A DNA stretch of 64,000 nt from Hermatobates lingyangjiaoensis (GCA_026182355.1 JAPFBL010000068.1:2807001-2871000), one strand, 5' to 3'; counted from the stretch's first letter, positions 1 through 13,844 are shown. Numbers and translations: made by a program. Notes: generated by a model not told the origin, from the letters alone.

Positions 1-225
1 GGTCTTCATGTTTGCTAATTTATTAGTAATGAATTGAAAGTAATTAATTAAACTCATATCTTGGAAAAACAATATTATAAGCAAAGAAATTGGAAATATA
101 AAGGTATTGTATATCTGAGTTAATTATGGGACTGATATAACACAACTATGGCGTTCATATCGGTGTATACCTCTTCATCTCGCATCGGTCGGAGAAATGT
201 ATAAGCTTTCTGGAAGGATAAGTTG

Positions 226-228
<3 letters not shown>

Positions 229-273
<45 letters not shown>
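229..273. repeat. (TA)n microsatellite
   Basis: Uninterrupted AT alternation, left of the inverted-repeat complex at 0.3-1.0 kb. Confidence 0.97.
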
Positions 274-276
<3 letters not shown>

Positions 277-323
277 TAAAGTTACAGCTAGAGAACACAA
301 GAAAAAGGACGAACACTCACGAA

Positions 324-359
324 TCTCGATTATTTCGGCGTCTTGCCGTCTTCAGGAGA
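324..359 (-). ncRNA. Hammerhead-like motif, minus strand
   Basis: Minus strand: TCTC, CTGAAGA, C, stem II GGC-AAGAC-GCC, GAA, ATAAT, C, GAGA. Stem I is TCTC/GAGA; the A..U box is reduced to one pair. It points towards the (TA)n at 229-273. Confidence 0.42.
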
Positions 360-482
360 GTAGAAAGAAAGAAAATAAAATAAAAGGAGAAAGAATGAAG
401 GAACGGAGACGTAAATGCGTCCACTGGCCGATGTAAACTGCCAGTTTACTAATATATAGTATAATATATAGTATTTACTATA

Positions 483-528
483 ATATATATATATATATAT
501 ATTATTATTATTATTATTATTATTATTA
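483..528. repeat. (TA)n then (ATT)n microsatellite
   Basis: A run of TA followed by about nine ATT units, abutting the left arm at 529. Confidence 0.95.
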
Positions 529-1010
529 AAGTGGACGGCAGCTTCCGCATTCACGACCTTTTTGCTGGTGTTTTCTAGTTTTCTAACTAGTTTTCTTTGG
601 TAGGGAGTAATTTAGGCCTTAATAGGCCTTCACTGACAGGACCCCCAAGCAAAGTGTATAACAAGCTGTAACCTTCCACTTGTCAAAGTGGACTTGTTTT
701 TTCACAATGATTGTCTATTTCTATTTATCCTCTTAATTTTAATAATGTTAATGTTTGTTTAACTTTTCCAAAATTGTTATTGTCTTAGTTTACGCTTAAT
801 CAGTTTATTACGATATACCTGATGATGATTTCAGTGAAATCGAAAGCTTGTAAGTAAAAATATATTATTGAGTAACCTACGAAATTATTTCTTCGATGTC
901 TCTGGGACAACTTCTTCATGAAATCACTCCTTACCAAAGAAAACTAGTTAGAAAACTAGAAAACACCAGCAAATAGGTTGTGAATGCGGAAGCTGCCGCC
1001 TGCTTTAATA
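529..1010. repeat. Inverted repeat around a hammerhead-like motif
   Basis: Arms 529-611 and 924-1010 are inverted copies (GCAGCTTCCGCATTCAC... against ...GTGAATGCGGAAGCTGC), with small differences. (TA)n and (ATT)n (483-528) lie on the left. Confidence 0.8.
816..852 (+). ncRNA. Hammerhead-like motif with a 6-bp stem II
   Basis: TAC, CTGATGA (819-825), T, stem II GATTTC-AGT-GAAATC, GAA, box AGCT, T, GTA. Stem II is a perfect six-base hairpin. Stem I is three bases. Confidence 0.48.
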
Positions 1011-1083
1011 AAATATGTTTACAAGAGAATCTGCTGCCAATATACACTAATATATATTATTAGTGTGAATAAAAACTAATTTA

Positions 1084-1227
1084 CTGGTTTTTATTTATTT
1101 ATTTTGTTAGAGTGACTGCAGATTATTTCTGGTTCGAATAAATATTTTAGTAGTGGGAGGAATTGAATTCATGGTAGATATGTGACTGGGAAAATGAGTT
1201 AGTGCAAATGGATGTAGTGTTACATTA
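1084..1227 (+). repeat. Direct repeat copy 1 (144 bp)
   Basis: Matches 1984-2127 with only a few differences at exactly 900-bp spacing. The middle 60 bases (1141-1200) are identical. Confidence 0.92.
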
Positions 1228-1244
1228 TATATATATATATATAT

Positions 1245-1405
1245 AGTTCAATGTACATAAAGAAACGTAGAGAAATTACCAACCGTCTCTGTACCAGTGC
1301 GCTTGGTTTCCCTTTCTTATCTCTCCTGAAGACGGTTCAACCGAAAATTAGAGACTTTAAGGGTGTGTTTTTAATTTCTCTACGTTTCTTTATGTACATT
1401 GAACT
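1245..1405. repeat. Hairpin repeat with 34-bp perfect arms
   Basis: Arms 1245-1278 and 1372-1405. It is the same family as 48628-48871, as shown by a shared AGTTCAATxTAxA terminus and shared core. (TA)n lies immediately to the left. Confidence 0.85.
1322..1354 (+). ncRNA. Hammerhead-like motif (TCTC/GAGA family)
   Basis: TCTC, CTGAAGA, C, stem II GGT-TCA-ACC, GAA, box AATT, A, GAGA. Stem I pairs over four bases. It sits in a hairpin at 1245-1405 between (TA)n and AT-rich DNA. Confidence 0.45.
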
Positions 1406-1983
1406 GTATTTGTCCATTTCGGATCGTATTTTCATCGAAAAAGTGTGTATATATATATTTATATATAAACTATTTTTTAAAACAGATTTTTTTTATATTT
1501 AGTTATTTACTTCATAAAAATGTCTTAAACTTAATTACAGAAGTAAGTTTTTGAGTAATGATGGATTTTTAAAGGCTGTAATTGTACAACTATCTGTCAC
1601 TGTGATTGAATTGTAGTCATGGTCCCGGTATGTTTTTTAAATAATCCCTTTCCTCACAGTAGTCACTAACTTAAGAAATCATCATTCAAACTCCTCCAGA
1701 TTCTGCAAGTAGTCCTTTAACTTTTTTATTTTTTCTTGAAACTTTGTTCCCCTCTTGGATAATGAAACTCGTAAACTTTACAACTAACTTTTTGAAATAC
1801 TTATCCATTGCTTAAGAAATATATATATTTCATTATAGATGGAAATTTTAATAATCAAAGTTTCGTTCGAAGTTGCTGAAATGGGATTTTTTAGCAACAG
1901 ATTGGTCTGTTGTATTCGAATATATTTTTTAAGTATAAACATTTTTCCTGGATCTCTAATTTTAATATATTTCATTTGTTCAC

Positions 1984-2127
1984 TAGTTTTTATTTATTTA
2001 TTTTGTTAGAGTGACTGCAGATTATTTACTGGTTCGAATAAATATTTTAGTAGTGGGAGGAATTGAATTCATGGTAGATATGTGACTGGGAAAATGAGTT
2101 AGTGCAAATGGATGTATTGTTACATTA
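1984..2127 (+). repeat. Direct repeat copy 2 (144 bp)
   Basis: Partner of 1084-1227. The 756 bases between the copies include the hairpin at 1245-1405. Confidence 0.92.
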
Positions 2128-5100
2128 GTGAAATGGTGGCTAGAAATACTGCGGGGGAACTGCTTTAGTCTAGGCTCAACGTTTGTGTAAGCCTGTGTTG
2201 GAGAGTGTGATTATGCTGTCAGACTACAGTAAAGCCGAGTTGAAATGGGTCAGAGATACCCCTTTGTCAGAACGTTGGTACGTTTTGACGAAGTTCTGAA
2301 GGAGTCTGGTGAGTTAATAGTTTTTTTTTGATAACAACCTCTAGATACCAATAAAAAATGAACAACTGATCATTGTACTGGTATGTAATCTGACCAAATA
2401 AGAACAACTACAACAAATTATTGTAAGTTGTTCATTTGATTGATATCAACGCTATTATTCATTATTCATTAATGGTTCTTCCACAAAGGATATGCACCAA
2501 CATCACTATCCATTGTTTTACCCCAGTCCTTGTATGTTTAGGAACTATTGTTATAAACAATTTAAAATGGTTTAACTTAATCAAACACATCTGAATACAT
2601 CAACTTGTTTTAACAACGGGCGTTCACAACAGTGTTGCCATTGTTTACAGTCCTATCTCACTCACTCATGTCTTATCAGTAATAACGTAGCAATAATATG
2701 TATCACTAATTAGTGTTAATACCTTTTACCACTTTAAAAGTAACACAGTGATAATATCTTTATCACTCTCTTTAATAATTAGTTTTCCTGCATTACATGA
2801 CTATGTTAAGTTTGGCTATTGCTTCCTGCTACTCAGTTACTACTTTATTGAAATCACATCAATTATAAATGGATAAGAAGTTGAATGAACTAAATTTTTA
2901 ATGATGTGCATTGATATCCACCTTTATATAGATTCAGAAAGGTAATTGAAAGTCGTTTAATACAATTGCCATCAGAACTGAACTACCATGTGAAACAGAT
3001 TAGTTGTAGTAACTGTAATAATTGAACAGTTTCCATCACTTCAAGATGTCAATATTTAGATATGAACAATGCTGCATCAATTGCGAATGAATAACTGTGA
3101 CAGATAAGAATTTGGGACTATATAGTAGGAGTTAATATCAAAAGCAAAGGTAATAATTAATGCGCAAGTCAGTGATAAAGATATCAAGTATAAATACATG
3201 AAGTGCTTTATTGTTTAAAATAGATTTAAAACCTTTGATGGTTATTGTGCAGAGTGAAAAACCTTTTATGGGTATTTCAACTCACTAATGCATAAAAACA
3301 ATGCTCTATCAAGTGCTGATAAATTGAATTAGCTAAAATCCAATCTGACGGGAGAGCTCTCTTCTATAACAGGATTAGAACATGTCAACGGTATTCGTCA
3401 ATAATTGGCGTAATGGTAATCAGTATTTTACTGCTCGAATGGTTTTAGACAGCGTGTCGAGCAGTGTCAGCGAACAGCACTGTGAGCATTGAAACCTGCT
3501 GATCATACGAATTAAAGCAAGAGTAGCTGTATTGATTTCTCTTTTGAAAAATTCTTCTTGTGAATTTCTTCCATTTTTATTTATTTAAGAGGAATAAATC
3601 CGTCATACCTCGTAACTCGTTGCGGCTACACCAACTCAGACCGGTTTTGCACGTAGAGCATTATTAAATAAGGCTAATCATAATCAAAGAATCCAATGCT
3701 TAAATACTTAGCAAACAATTAGTGCAAATATATACTACATTTATTATTATTAGTATTTGTTTTATTTTACTTATTATTTATCAAATTTTATTTTTATATA
3801 ATTTTACATCGTCATAGTTAGGTTAGTACAGTAATCTTTTTTGTATTTTTGCCGAATAATGAAATTTAATTTTTTTTAAATAATATATAATTTTGCTCAT
3901 TTATTAAATGTCTCATTGAATTAGTTATTTTAGAATTTAAAAGTGAATCTTTAATTAAACTATGCTTGCTCATTTTAGTATTTCATTATACTCGAAACGT
4001 ACAAATTAAGTACCCTAGATCGACTTTAATAAATTAAAGGTAAATGAGAAACTTTTTCCTCAAATACTTAATTCTCTAATGAGATGTTCATTTCAACCAT
4101 CTATGTTACCATTTTAAGGTTACAAACTTTCTTAAAAATTACATAAAGCACTATTTTAAATGTATATTCGATTCTATATAACATTACTGTTAACACCCAT
4201 GTAATATAATAAACATGGCTTGCTATTCACATCGCACTTACCGCGTCGACTATAGAATTGACTAAAATCATCTGCTGTTGGTAAAACTGTTGAACTCCAA
4301 GCACATAGAAATGACTGAAGTGTCACACCTAGTGACATAGAGATGATGAATTGATGTATGCAATTTTCATCTAACTGACTTGTGTATAACTTAAATTCAT
4401 GAAAAATAGGAATTTCCACCAAATATTTGTTATAGCCTGGTGGTTATACCAGGTTATAACCTGCATGGTGGTGGTGCATTCAGGTAGGTCACGTGTTAAA
4501 CTCCTGACACAGAATCACCGTAATCCTCTCTTATAATCATAAACATTATGGGATTTTAATTATTAATGGCTTATCATGTGATAATTATTATAGAAATTAT
4601 ATGTTACTTTAGTTTGCAAAATGCAAACCTGCATTCTAAACATGTTCTATTGCACACTCGTGAAACTTGGACGTTTGCTTTGCTATAACACATTTACTTC
4701 AATAGATAAATGTATTGTTTGTGATAGTGCTTGGTGGGAAAGAGCGAGCACGATGGTTTTAATAAAAAATTGTGGGATTTGGTTTGTGGTTTTAATGTTA
4801 TATGCACTAATATGGCAACATAATATTATGAAGATAATAGTGTTGATAGTTAAAAAGGTGGCGTAAGAAGAAACCCTCTTTGTTAACTGGTAGGGCTCCC
4901 TGTAATAGTGAAGTTTTAAACTTATAAAGCTTTAACAGTTCCTTTCAGCTCGTAAGCATATATATAAATAAGTTTTCAAAGATGTGAAGCTCTCCTTTAG
5001 AAAGGGCAACAAAGATTGAGGTAGACACAAGTCCCTGTTACCAGCTAGGCTGTGAATGGAAGTCTGAATACAATCCAGTCCATAGGAGTGGCTTGTAGGA

Positions 5101-8100
5101 GGCTATTTTAGGTTCATTAATTACCTGACAGCTTCATTGTAGGTGGCAGTGCTGTTTTGATTTCAAGCCATAGTCGAGAGAAGACTGATTTTTTGTCTTT
5201 CATGAGGTCTTCAAATAAATGATATTATAATAATTATCGTAAGAAGGGGCGTGCTTTGGACTACACACCCTCAGCGATAAATAGAAGGTCAGAATCAGTC
5301 TTTATTTATACTGAGTAGAGCGTTGGGTTTGGTTCTCTGAACTTTGCTTGAATCGTAGCAAAAGTGCACTAAAATATATTATGACGTTATTAGAGTCAAA
5401 GTAGAAAACATCTAAATATCTTCAGACTAATTAGTAATACCTAACAGGAAGTGAAACGTTTCTTGTTAATGGCTAGAGAATTTCTATTGCTATACTATAC
5501 TAGACTACCCGTTACTCGGTGGGTCATTTCCTGTTCTGTTTTAGGTATAAGCTGTGTATGTTTTGATCGTCTAATTTATTACATCTTTAGTTGTAAGTTA
5601 GAATTAGTATAACTTATGCTTCTCGAATACCCCGAGGGATTATCCTAATACCTCGGGACTAGAAGTATTTATCTGTGTTTGTTATCAGTTGTGAATTAAG
5701 TTCACCCCTCTGTCTTTCATTTTAGGAGCTTAGTTTTTAAGTACCTCAGGGGATGAGAATATGTGTACAAACTACTATTAATTAGGTGTAAGTTCTTACT
5801 AAGTTTCCTTTTCTCAGTCTCTCTCCCCCACCCCCCGTCCCTCCATTAAATTTTCGTCATAGCTGCCTCCTCGAGAGAATATTTATATCTCGAGGTATTA
5901 GTGCTTAGTTAGTTTTTAGGTCAGTCGTTTAACTAGTACCAAGTTAAGATGTTTTTGTACTCGCATTGTGCGTAATTTGGTACTGTTGCGCGATATAGTA
6001 TCACCCCACTTGCGAGGTAACCTTGGTAACACTCTTGGCTTAATTGAAACCAAGAGTTGTTAAAGGGCAGGACGTCGAGTGCATTGGCCTGGTTTGATTA
6101 TAGTATTATGGCAGGAAGGTTTAGGTGTACAAATAAGATCAAAACAGGTTGAATAGCGCTTATGGGTTGTGTCCATAGAACCCTAGCCCGTATATAACAA
6201 TCCTTAAAATGTTTCTCCCATCTGCTGATCTATTTTTAATTGCATATCAGGTTATGATGGCTACCGCTTTGTATCTTTAATTACAGCAATGATTGGCGAG
6301 AATTGCGTGAACTGAGTAATCCTTATTCGTGAACAAGCTTTCTAAAGCTTTGTCACTGAGGCTTGCTAGTTCTTTATGATTCAAGTCTTCATTCATTTTG
6401 TATTCAAAAATACAAAATAGAGTAGTGTACATAAAGAATGCTATAAGGTGAGCCAAATCTCTATGTAGCAGAGCTAGGTGAATAAAAGGTTTTAACTCTT
6501 GACATTGCCTCAGGCTACCAGAGAGCGTAATGTTCGAATTTCTCTCATATCCTTTAGAACAAAAATCAATTTGTTCTTCGGTATTTTAATATAGTTTAAG
6601 TCAACGTAACAACGCAATACTCTTAATCACTGTCTGCGTCCACCTTTATTATTATTTTTATAATTTATAATTTAATCATTTTTATAATTTATTATTTCAA
6701 TAAATAGTGCTTTCTTTAGATTGTCCTTGAAAGTTTGCTGAGATTTGTTGAAACACCTTTTGCTTTTGTCTTGATGTACTTTATAGGTCAACAGCTTCCG
6801 AATTCAGTATGATAATGGTTGAGCAAGACCGCTATTTATGTTTTCCAAAACCAACTTCTTCCTTCAGTGGTTTCAGCTAATGCTAGTTAATTAGGATAAT
6901 GAAACACTCGCCAACGTAACATTTATTGAACACATCAGTAGTTAGTTGGGCAATCATCTTTCAAAAAAGTGAAATGGATCATTTTATTCACATGGGTTCA
7001 ATAATTCACACATTCAATTTGACACATAATAAAGTTTATAATTAATATTCCAACTATTAAACTGCTAATAGACAATTTTAAGCTATTGATAGAGGAAAAA
7101 TACATGTAATTAAATTATTAATTCCTATTAGTAATCGCTCCGATACATGATCAATATTAAATAAATACATCTCAATCTATTATTAACTATCATATATCTC
7201 TATATTTATTCAATTTGCATTTCCTAAGTCATTCTGTATATACAGCACATTTGTAGTTTAATCAACTTCGTTTACAATTGATGTACTTATTAGTAAAATT
7301 TAGGGCTATATGAGTGATGGCTGAGTGTGACTGGTGAGTCAGATACATTTGGTAAATGAGTTGACCGTTCACCAGGGAGTCATGAGTTGATACGGTACCA
7401 TCCCTGCCTTAAAGTACTAAAAGAATACTTCTTTCTTCAGCCTTACGGCTACCTTTTGACTGTAGAGCGTTTTACATACAGAGTGGTGTACCATCAACGA
7501 CAGATCAATAGATGATGTTTAAATAAATGTTCAAAAAAACCTGTATAGCATCTTTTGGGGCACCCAAACTTTCATTCGACGCACAAAGCAAAGTAATATT
7601 TTACACTCATAAGTATTCTGTATTTTCACAAAATTGATAAAGAGATTAATGAACTTAATAATACTTTTTTCACAGCCTTTCTTTTGACGCATTACTTGAG
7701 TTGTTACTAATATTATCTTACAAGTAAAATGGGTTTTCGCTTTTCTAATCATAACTTTACTTCGAAAAACTATAGTCTTAAAAATGAGGTTGTCTCTAAT
7801 TATGTAAAATGGTGTCCAAAGTTTTATCTGCTATACTCGAACTACAGGGAACGCACATTTGAAATCTACCAGAGGTCAATCTTCAATAAATTATCTTAGA
7901 TGTATTGAAATGGCATATTTACATGATATTATAAATATGAAACACAGGTATAAAAAATATACATAAATATTTACTTAAAAAAGGGGTACATTATATAATA
8001 CAGCAATTACGTTAACATATTGAAATGTATATATAAATTTGATACTTAATAAATGTTTCTATTTTAACGTTAGAAGAATGCATTCCTCATAGAACCAATG

Positions 8101-8934
8101 AGAATACACTGATACTGTTAGTGCCGCAAGGTTATGATTTACATTGATAGATATGTAACCGTCACTCATCGGTCCCAGTGGTGGAGTCCTTCATTGGTTT
8201 CGGATGTCATCCATCTTCAAGTAGAACTCCAGTTCACTACATCACACTTACTCTTATATTGATAAACATCCGAAACTGGTAGGTCTTCACCACTAGCACA
8301 AAAGGTAACTTGATTACTTCATCTCTTAATGGAAATCGGTCAGAATGTTGGACACTCTATTGCGGATCATTCCATCTTAATTTAGTTTGAGTTTATATTT
8401 ATTCTTTAAACATCTTAAAAGTTTTAAATTTTGATTATAATTATATTAATGAAGAAAGGTTATCACAAGGTACAATCTCTTAAGTCTTTTCTAGAAAATA
8501 GTCGTACACTTATCGTCATAGTATAGTATTTGAGAATATATATTGCACTGCAGCTGAAGAGTGAATCAATATTGAAAACATTCGCTACTATTCAGTGGTG
8601 GATTAATGAATCGTGAAAACAAAAAGTCTCAGCACGACGAGGCGTTGTCACAACACATAGTACCTCAAATTTATCAGTTTCCTAGAACACATAAAAAAAA
8701 TTCTTGGGACAACAGTCTTAGACTTTCTGCTTGTCAGTCAGTGCCTGACGTTCAGGTGGGCCACTTCTACTCCTGACAACGATAAGAGTCAAAATATAGA
8801 CGTGAGGTTTGTCAGTTATTTCTGAAAAAATATATATATCCACTTATTAAACTGAAAGACGATCCAAAATGGGCTCAAAACCACTTCAAAATCAATGAAG
8901 AGTACTATATAGAGTAAATAGGCACACTTACAAA

Positions 8935-9110
8935 GTCAAATTTTCGGGCAATCCGTCATCAGGAGAAAAGAGAAAAGAAAGGAAAACTGAGCAAGTAGCC
9001 GTTAATGTTGCGTCTCTTACGTGCTTCGTTTCTCTTTCTCTTTTCTCCTGAAGATAAATTGTCCGAAAATTTGATTGTGTGTGTTTATTTACTCTGTGTG
9101 TTACTCTTCT
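8935..9110. repeat. Diverged inverted repeat pair
   Basis: The left half (cacact...aaattttcggg...gtcatcaggag) and the right half (ctcctgaag...ccgaaaattt...gtgtgtgt) mirror each other with many changes. It carries a decayed hammerhead-like core in each half. Confidence 0.6.
8942..8962 (-). ncRNA. Decayed hammerhead-like core
   Basis: Minus strand CTGATGA, C, GGATTGCCC, GAAAATT. A plus-strand partner (CTGAAGA ... GAAAATT) lies at 9048-9070. Stem II is weak in both. Confidence 0.3.
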
Positions 9111-9171
9111 TCGATTTTGAACTCATATATATACCATTATAAATGAAAAACGGCCCAGCAGGACAAATTAC

Positions 9172-9304
9172 ACTTAAAATAAACTGTGACACATAGAGAG
9201 AAACATAACAAAGACTCACTTTTCAAAGACCGTAATGATGGTCGAAATATTGAAAAGTGAGTCCTTGTTATGTTTCTGTCTATGTGTCACAGTTTATTTT
9301 AAGT
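9172..9304. repeat. Near-perfect 133-bp palindrome
   Basis: Arms start ACTTAAAATAAACTGTGACAC and end with its complement at 9304. The centre holds GACCGTAATGATGGTC then GAAATATT, resembling a stem II plus GAAA without the CTGANGA box. (TA)n follows. Confidence 0.8.
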
Positions 9305-9865
9305 ATATATATATATAAAGTTCAATATAGATAAAGAAACAATGTTTGTAATCTGATAATAGAATCAATTATATGTTTTACGTCAGTCATATTATGTGTT
9401 TCTAGTATTATTTTCTCCGAAGATGTAAATAACATATATTTTAATTGAATAATTGAATAGTTTGAATTATTTAAATTCAGTAGTCGTATGTATTAATACA
9501 TTTCAGTAAAATCCGTTACTCTGAAGAAATTTATTAACCAATTTTCTCTCGCTGGTTGATATTTTTTTTTTACTCTAAAACTGATTCAGAAAGTTAAAGA
9601 TCAGTAGAAAAACTGGTTGGTGCGGTAAAAGAGAGTAATATATGCAAGATAGTGAAAGATTTTAAAGGAGCAAGAAGGGAAAAGGTTGGTCGGCCTTTAC
9701 TTTCTCTTTAGGTTCTCAAATGTGGTTTATATTGATTTGCCCCTTTTACATGTTTAGTGAGGAATGTTTTTATAAAGAGTCAGTTTGTTTCCATTCACTT
9801 TTGCCTTCATTCACAGCTATCGTGAACGCCATCCTTTCTAGGATACTCCTGAAGGCGGTGCTTGG

Positions 9866-9868
<3 letters not shown>

Positions 9869-9902
<34 letters not shown>
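9869..9902 (+). repeat. (CT)n microsatellite
   Basis: TCTCTCTC run of about 17 units. It lies inside a spurious open frame. Confidence 0.95.
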
Positions 9903-9904
<2 letters not shown>

Positions 9905-10924
9905 CTTGCAAGAGAAATATATCCTCTTTTCTTTAAATCGAAAATTGAAAACTGACTGTTTGTCCTTTATTTATTCATCTTGACTACTGTTAGTCAATTA
10001 GTATACGTTTCATTTCATTATCCCATCGTTCGAATTGAAATAAAATTGATATTTATCGACCGTTTAAGGAATACGACTAAAATAAAATCCGTACATTGTC
10101 AGTTTTCTAGGTTCAAACAGACATTCGTGTTTACTGGAAGTTTTTGTACGGTTAACATTGCTAGTCCTCCAGTAGTGTAAAAGTTTATAGTTTTTCTTAT
10201 TCTATGAATTCTTACCACTGTAGATCCATGAATTGTTTAACTAAATTAATTTTATTTGTGCCACTTCTCATGTTTTAATTTTTTTTTATGCGTATATTTG
10301 TGATTGGTGTATAATTATTGCTTTCCTCTTTTTGTAGGCCTGTAGTGAAGGTTTTAAATAAAACTACAAATAATATGAATTAAAGCATAAAGTATAATTG
10401 AGTTTAGAAAACTGGTCAAGTCTCATTTTTATTTATATATAAACGAATTAATAAACTTGTGTTGTTTGTTCGTTTAAAACAATCAAAAACCGGCAACCAA
10501 CGTTTATAGTTAAATTGTAGTATGAACCAAGAAACAAATATCCTTGTAGTCTCTAATCTTCGGTCCAACGGTCATCATGTAGGAAAAATGAGGAAGACTA
10601 GTGCATCAGGGAAACACCAACGGAGACAGTGCTGTAACATGCATGTCTAGTAAAGGTGCTTATGAAGAATTATTTTTAGAATAAACGGACGGAAGCAAAC
10701 TATGAAATAGCATCGAACCATCGTATTAAAAAATAACCAAGGAAAAAAGTAAGGAAAAACAGCGTAGTGTGAAAAAATCAGAGCAAATTACCATAGGAAT
10801 ATTCAAGAACAAAAAAATTAAAGTAAAATGAATCAAAAGCCTCACCATAAGCAGCCTGGTCATAAGAAACTGGAGTAAAGTTAAGCATTCTCAACTGAAA
10901 GAGTCTAATCTCGTGTAACAGTAC

Positions 10925-11070
10925 ACCTGCCAAATCGGGGACTGTGAGCCCTGCAACACTTCATACGTTGGGATGACAGCTACATCCCTGTTGAAAACAC
11001 TTACCATGAACCTTTTTGTAGACGGCCTCAAAAAGCACTCAGAGGACAAACATAAAAGTACATAAAAACC
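10925..11070 (-). repeat. Dispersed repeat with a conserved minus-strand frame, copy 1
   Basis: Minus-strand translation includes RDVAVIPTYEVLQGSQSP. It shares GGGGACTGTGAGCCCTGCAA on the plus strand with the copy at 47.76 kb. Identity of the element is unknown. Confidence 0.6.
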
Positions 11071-11470
11071 AGGATAATCAGAAAAGAAAATAATTTTAAT
11101 CGGTTTCAAATGGCAGAAGCAATAATAATTAAACAAAATAAACCTCTTCTAAATATTCAGACGGGTAGTAGCGAAAGAGTACTAAAATTATACGTCTCTG
11201 GTAACATGAATGGACCGGACCGATTACCGCCAACACCACCTACCCCATCAACGCACTAACCACATCAAGCCAGTCAGTCCACTGACACTGACTCCTGGCC
11301 AGTCGAAACATGTCGGATCCACCCTAACAATATTCTACAATGTTTGCATAAAGGAAAGAAGAAATTATTTAAAGACATTAAAAAAACTTATGAAGAAAAT
11401 GCTTTCAGCAAAATATCACCATCTGTTCAAAGAAATATGTTTAAATGAAGAACTGCTTCCGAATTTTACA

Positions 11471-11473
<3 letters not shown>

Positions 11474-11511
<38 letters not shown>

Positions 11512-11531
11512 TATATATATATATATATATT
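11474..11531. repeat. (TA)n microsatellite
   Basis: Two TA runs separated by ATAATTAT. Confidence 0.95.
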
Positions 11532-11770
11532 GAGTCCGTGGAATCGTTTCATTTAATTTAATTGGTATATATATAATGAAACAGAAAGTGGTATAAACAG
11601 ACAGAATTACAGTAAACTCTTTTCTCATTATTTTGACTCTGATAGTTGTCGGTGTCAGGAAGTGGTATGTTGAGAAGACGGAGACTGAAGAAATTTATTT
11701 TTGAAACTGACTTAATAAATAGATTCCCACTATAAACAAAAAATGTATAATAGGAATGACGCAAAATATT

Positions 11771-11773
<3 letters not shown>

Positions 11774-11828
<55 letters not shown>
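11774..11828. repeat. (TA)n followed by a purine-rich (GA/GAGG) tract
   Basis: About 27 TA units, then GGGAAAGAGGGAGAAAGAGAG to about 11900. Confidence 0.95.
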
Positions 11829-11829
<1 letters not shown>

Positions 11830-13844
11830 GAAAGAGGGAGAAAGAGAGATAGCGAGAAGAGGGAAGGAGGAGAGCGGAAGAGTGAGAGAGACGAGTGAGG
11901 GATGGACGGGCTTGCTTTCAAATATTGGTTAAGTCTAATATACTGTATCGCCGCATTACACTCCTGTTGTACACTTGGAGTAATAATCAATTCGGTTTCA
12001 ATCCATGAAAGCAACTGAAGCGTGGTTTCCCTTATTTATTATTTTTTTGTCTAAATTACGCTTAAAGTATTTAATTACACTGATAAGACATATAATTAAG
12101 ATATTTACTGACAACAATGCTGTTACAGATTCATATAATATTTAACTACATATTCATTATTAAATATATTTATATGAACATTAATGTTTTCTAGTTCTAT
12201 ACAAATATTCATTTACAAAAAAAAATTGTAAATATTTATTCTAAACATTTTATTTTAGGGAGAAAAAGAGGAGCCCAAGACATCGATAAGTAAATTTTTT
12301 AAGACATTACAGCTCCTGTAACATTGAAAACATTTAATAGTAGGTTTGGAGGTTAACATTAGACATTACTACTCTTCTTTTTAGTCTCATACAGATGACT
12401 CTTAAAAATGTACTTTTTTTAGAAGGTTGTTTGTTGTTACCATATTGGCCAGAAGAATAGTAAATTAATACTGTTTTGCCCAATACTGTTATACAATATC
12501 TTTTTTATTTGTTATAATTTTTCCTTTGGTGAATTGAGATCTTAAATATATAAAGAATATTACATTAACTTGTTTAGTTCGACTATGTGAATATTGAGAT
12601 GAGGTAAAGTAAATGCTCGAAAACGTTCGTCGTCATTCTTACTAATGATTCGTCGTACTTCTTATTAATGTTCGTCGTACTAATGATTGTAGGTGTGATT
12701 AAGACTGAGTGATATACTTTTGAGTCAGGGTTTTATTTTACTTTTCAGTTCACTTTGACTTCAGTTGTACTTTTCAAGTTACTTTTTTCAGTTCACCTTT
12801 TACTCAGCTACTTCTCCGGTCATACTGTATTCAGTATAATATGGGTTTGTGTCCAGAGATTAATAAAGGGTGTTCTTCAAATAGGATTACTGGTTACTAG
12901 TGCTGTGGTTTTGAGGGCGATATTCATTTCTATCCCTAGGTGTTATTCTGGCTGTCAGCCTATTCTCTTTAGCAGTCTCTCCTCAGATGCTACGTATATT
13001 GGCAAGAGTCCTACACGTCTTACTTGGCAGTTCTTCATAGCTGATACTCACATGGTCCCTGGTACGAGCAAAGGTCCATATCCATTATTCCAGGTTCTTA
13101 GAAAGTCTTAAACTTATTTGGTCCCAACATGCTAGTGATTTTTCAAAATATATGCATATAACTTGTTTCAGTTAACTTTCATTATAATATAATTTGTGAT
13201 GGGTTTAACAATCCATTAAATTCATAATGTGTTTTTTGTGTACGTGATCTTACTGTAATTTACACTGGAACCGGTTTAAACTTTAAGATATGGCATTAGT
13301 TATAAGAAAACATATCTATAGTATGTTTTGATTATAAAGCATATATTTGCTTATAAAGCCTTTGCAGTGCTACTATTGTTAGTATTGTAAACTCTAGGTA
13401 TATTTTGTATTAAAGTGTATATCACTCAACTGTTCTTAGTTAAACGTTTTCTTATATCCCATTATTCTTTAACGTTCAACTAACCATCATAAGCATTTCT
13501 TAAGTTACTGAACAAGAGAATTTGATAAAATGAATTGAAAAGTCATATTAGATATGTTCTCTCTCAAAATTTAATATAAAATAAATCGTAAGAGAAAAAC
13601 CAGTCAGAATTTGTTAAATGGCCTACCAATTTTTTAGAACCGATAGCAGATGAACAGTCCAATCTATATTATATAAATATTTCAAATAGTTTTCAAAATT
13701 TTGATTATAAAAAAATAATGTTTAATGTTGTCATTATATCTGGAATCAAAGGATGCCAGATAAAACCCTGTAATATGCTGTTATGTTAGGTAAGCAATAC
13801 TAGCATAGTTGATGAATTGTACAATGTAACTAAGAAGGAATATG

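Noticed and set aside
9720..9983. 87-codon frame containing (SL)n
   Set aside because: Product of the (CT)n microsatellite.
11210..12014. Open frames with long Ile-Tyr or Ser-Leu runs
   Set aside because: Generated by (TA)n and purine/pyrimidine tracts.
12755..13111. 118-codon hydrophobic plus-strand frame
   Set aside because: No recognisable domain, no splice or start context, and ordinary intergenic composition for the first half.
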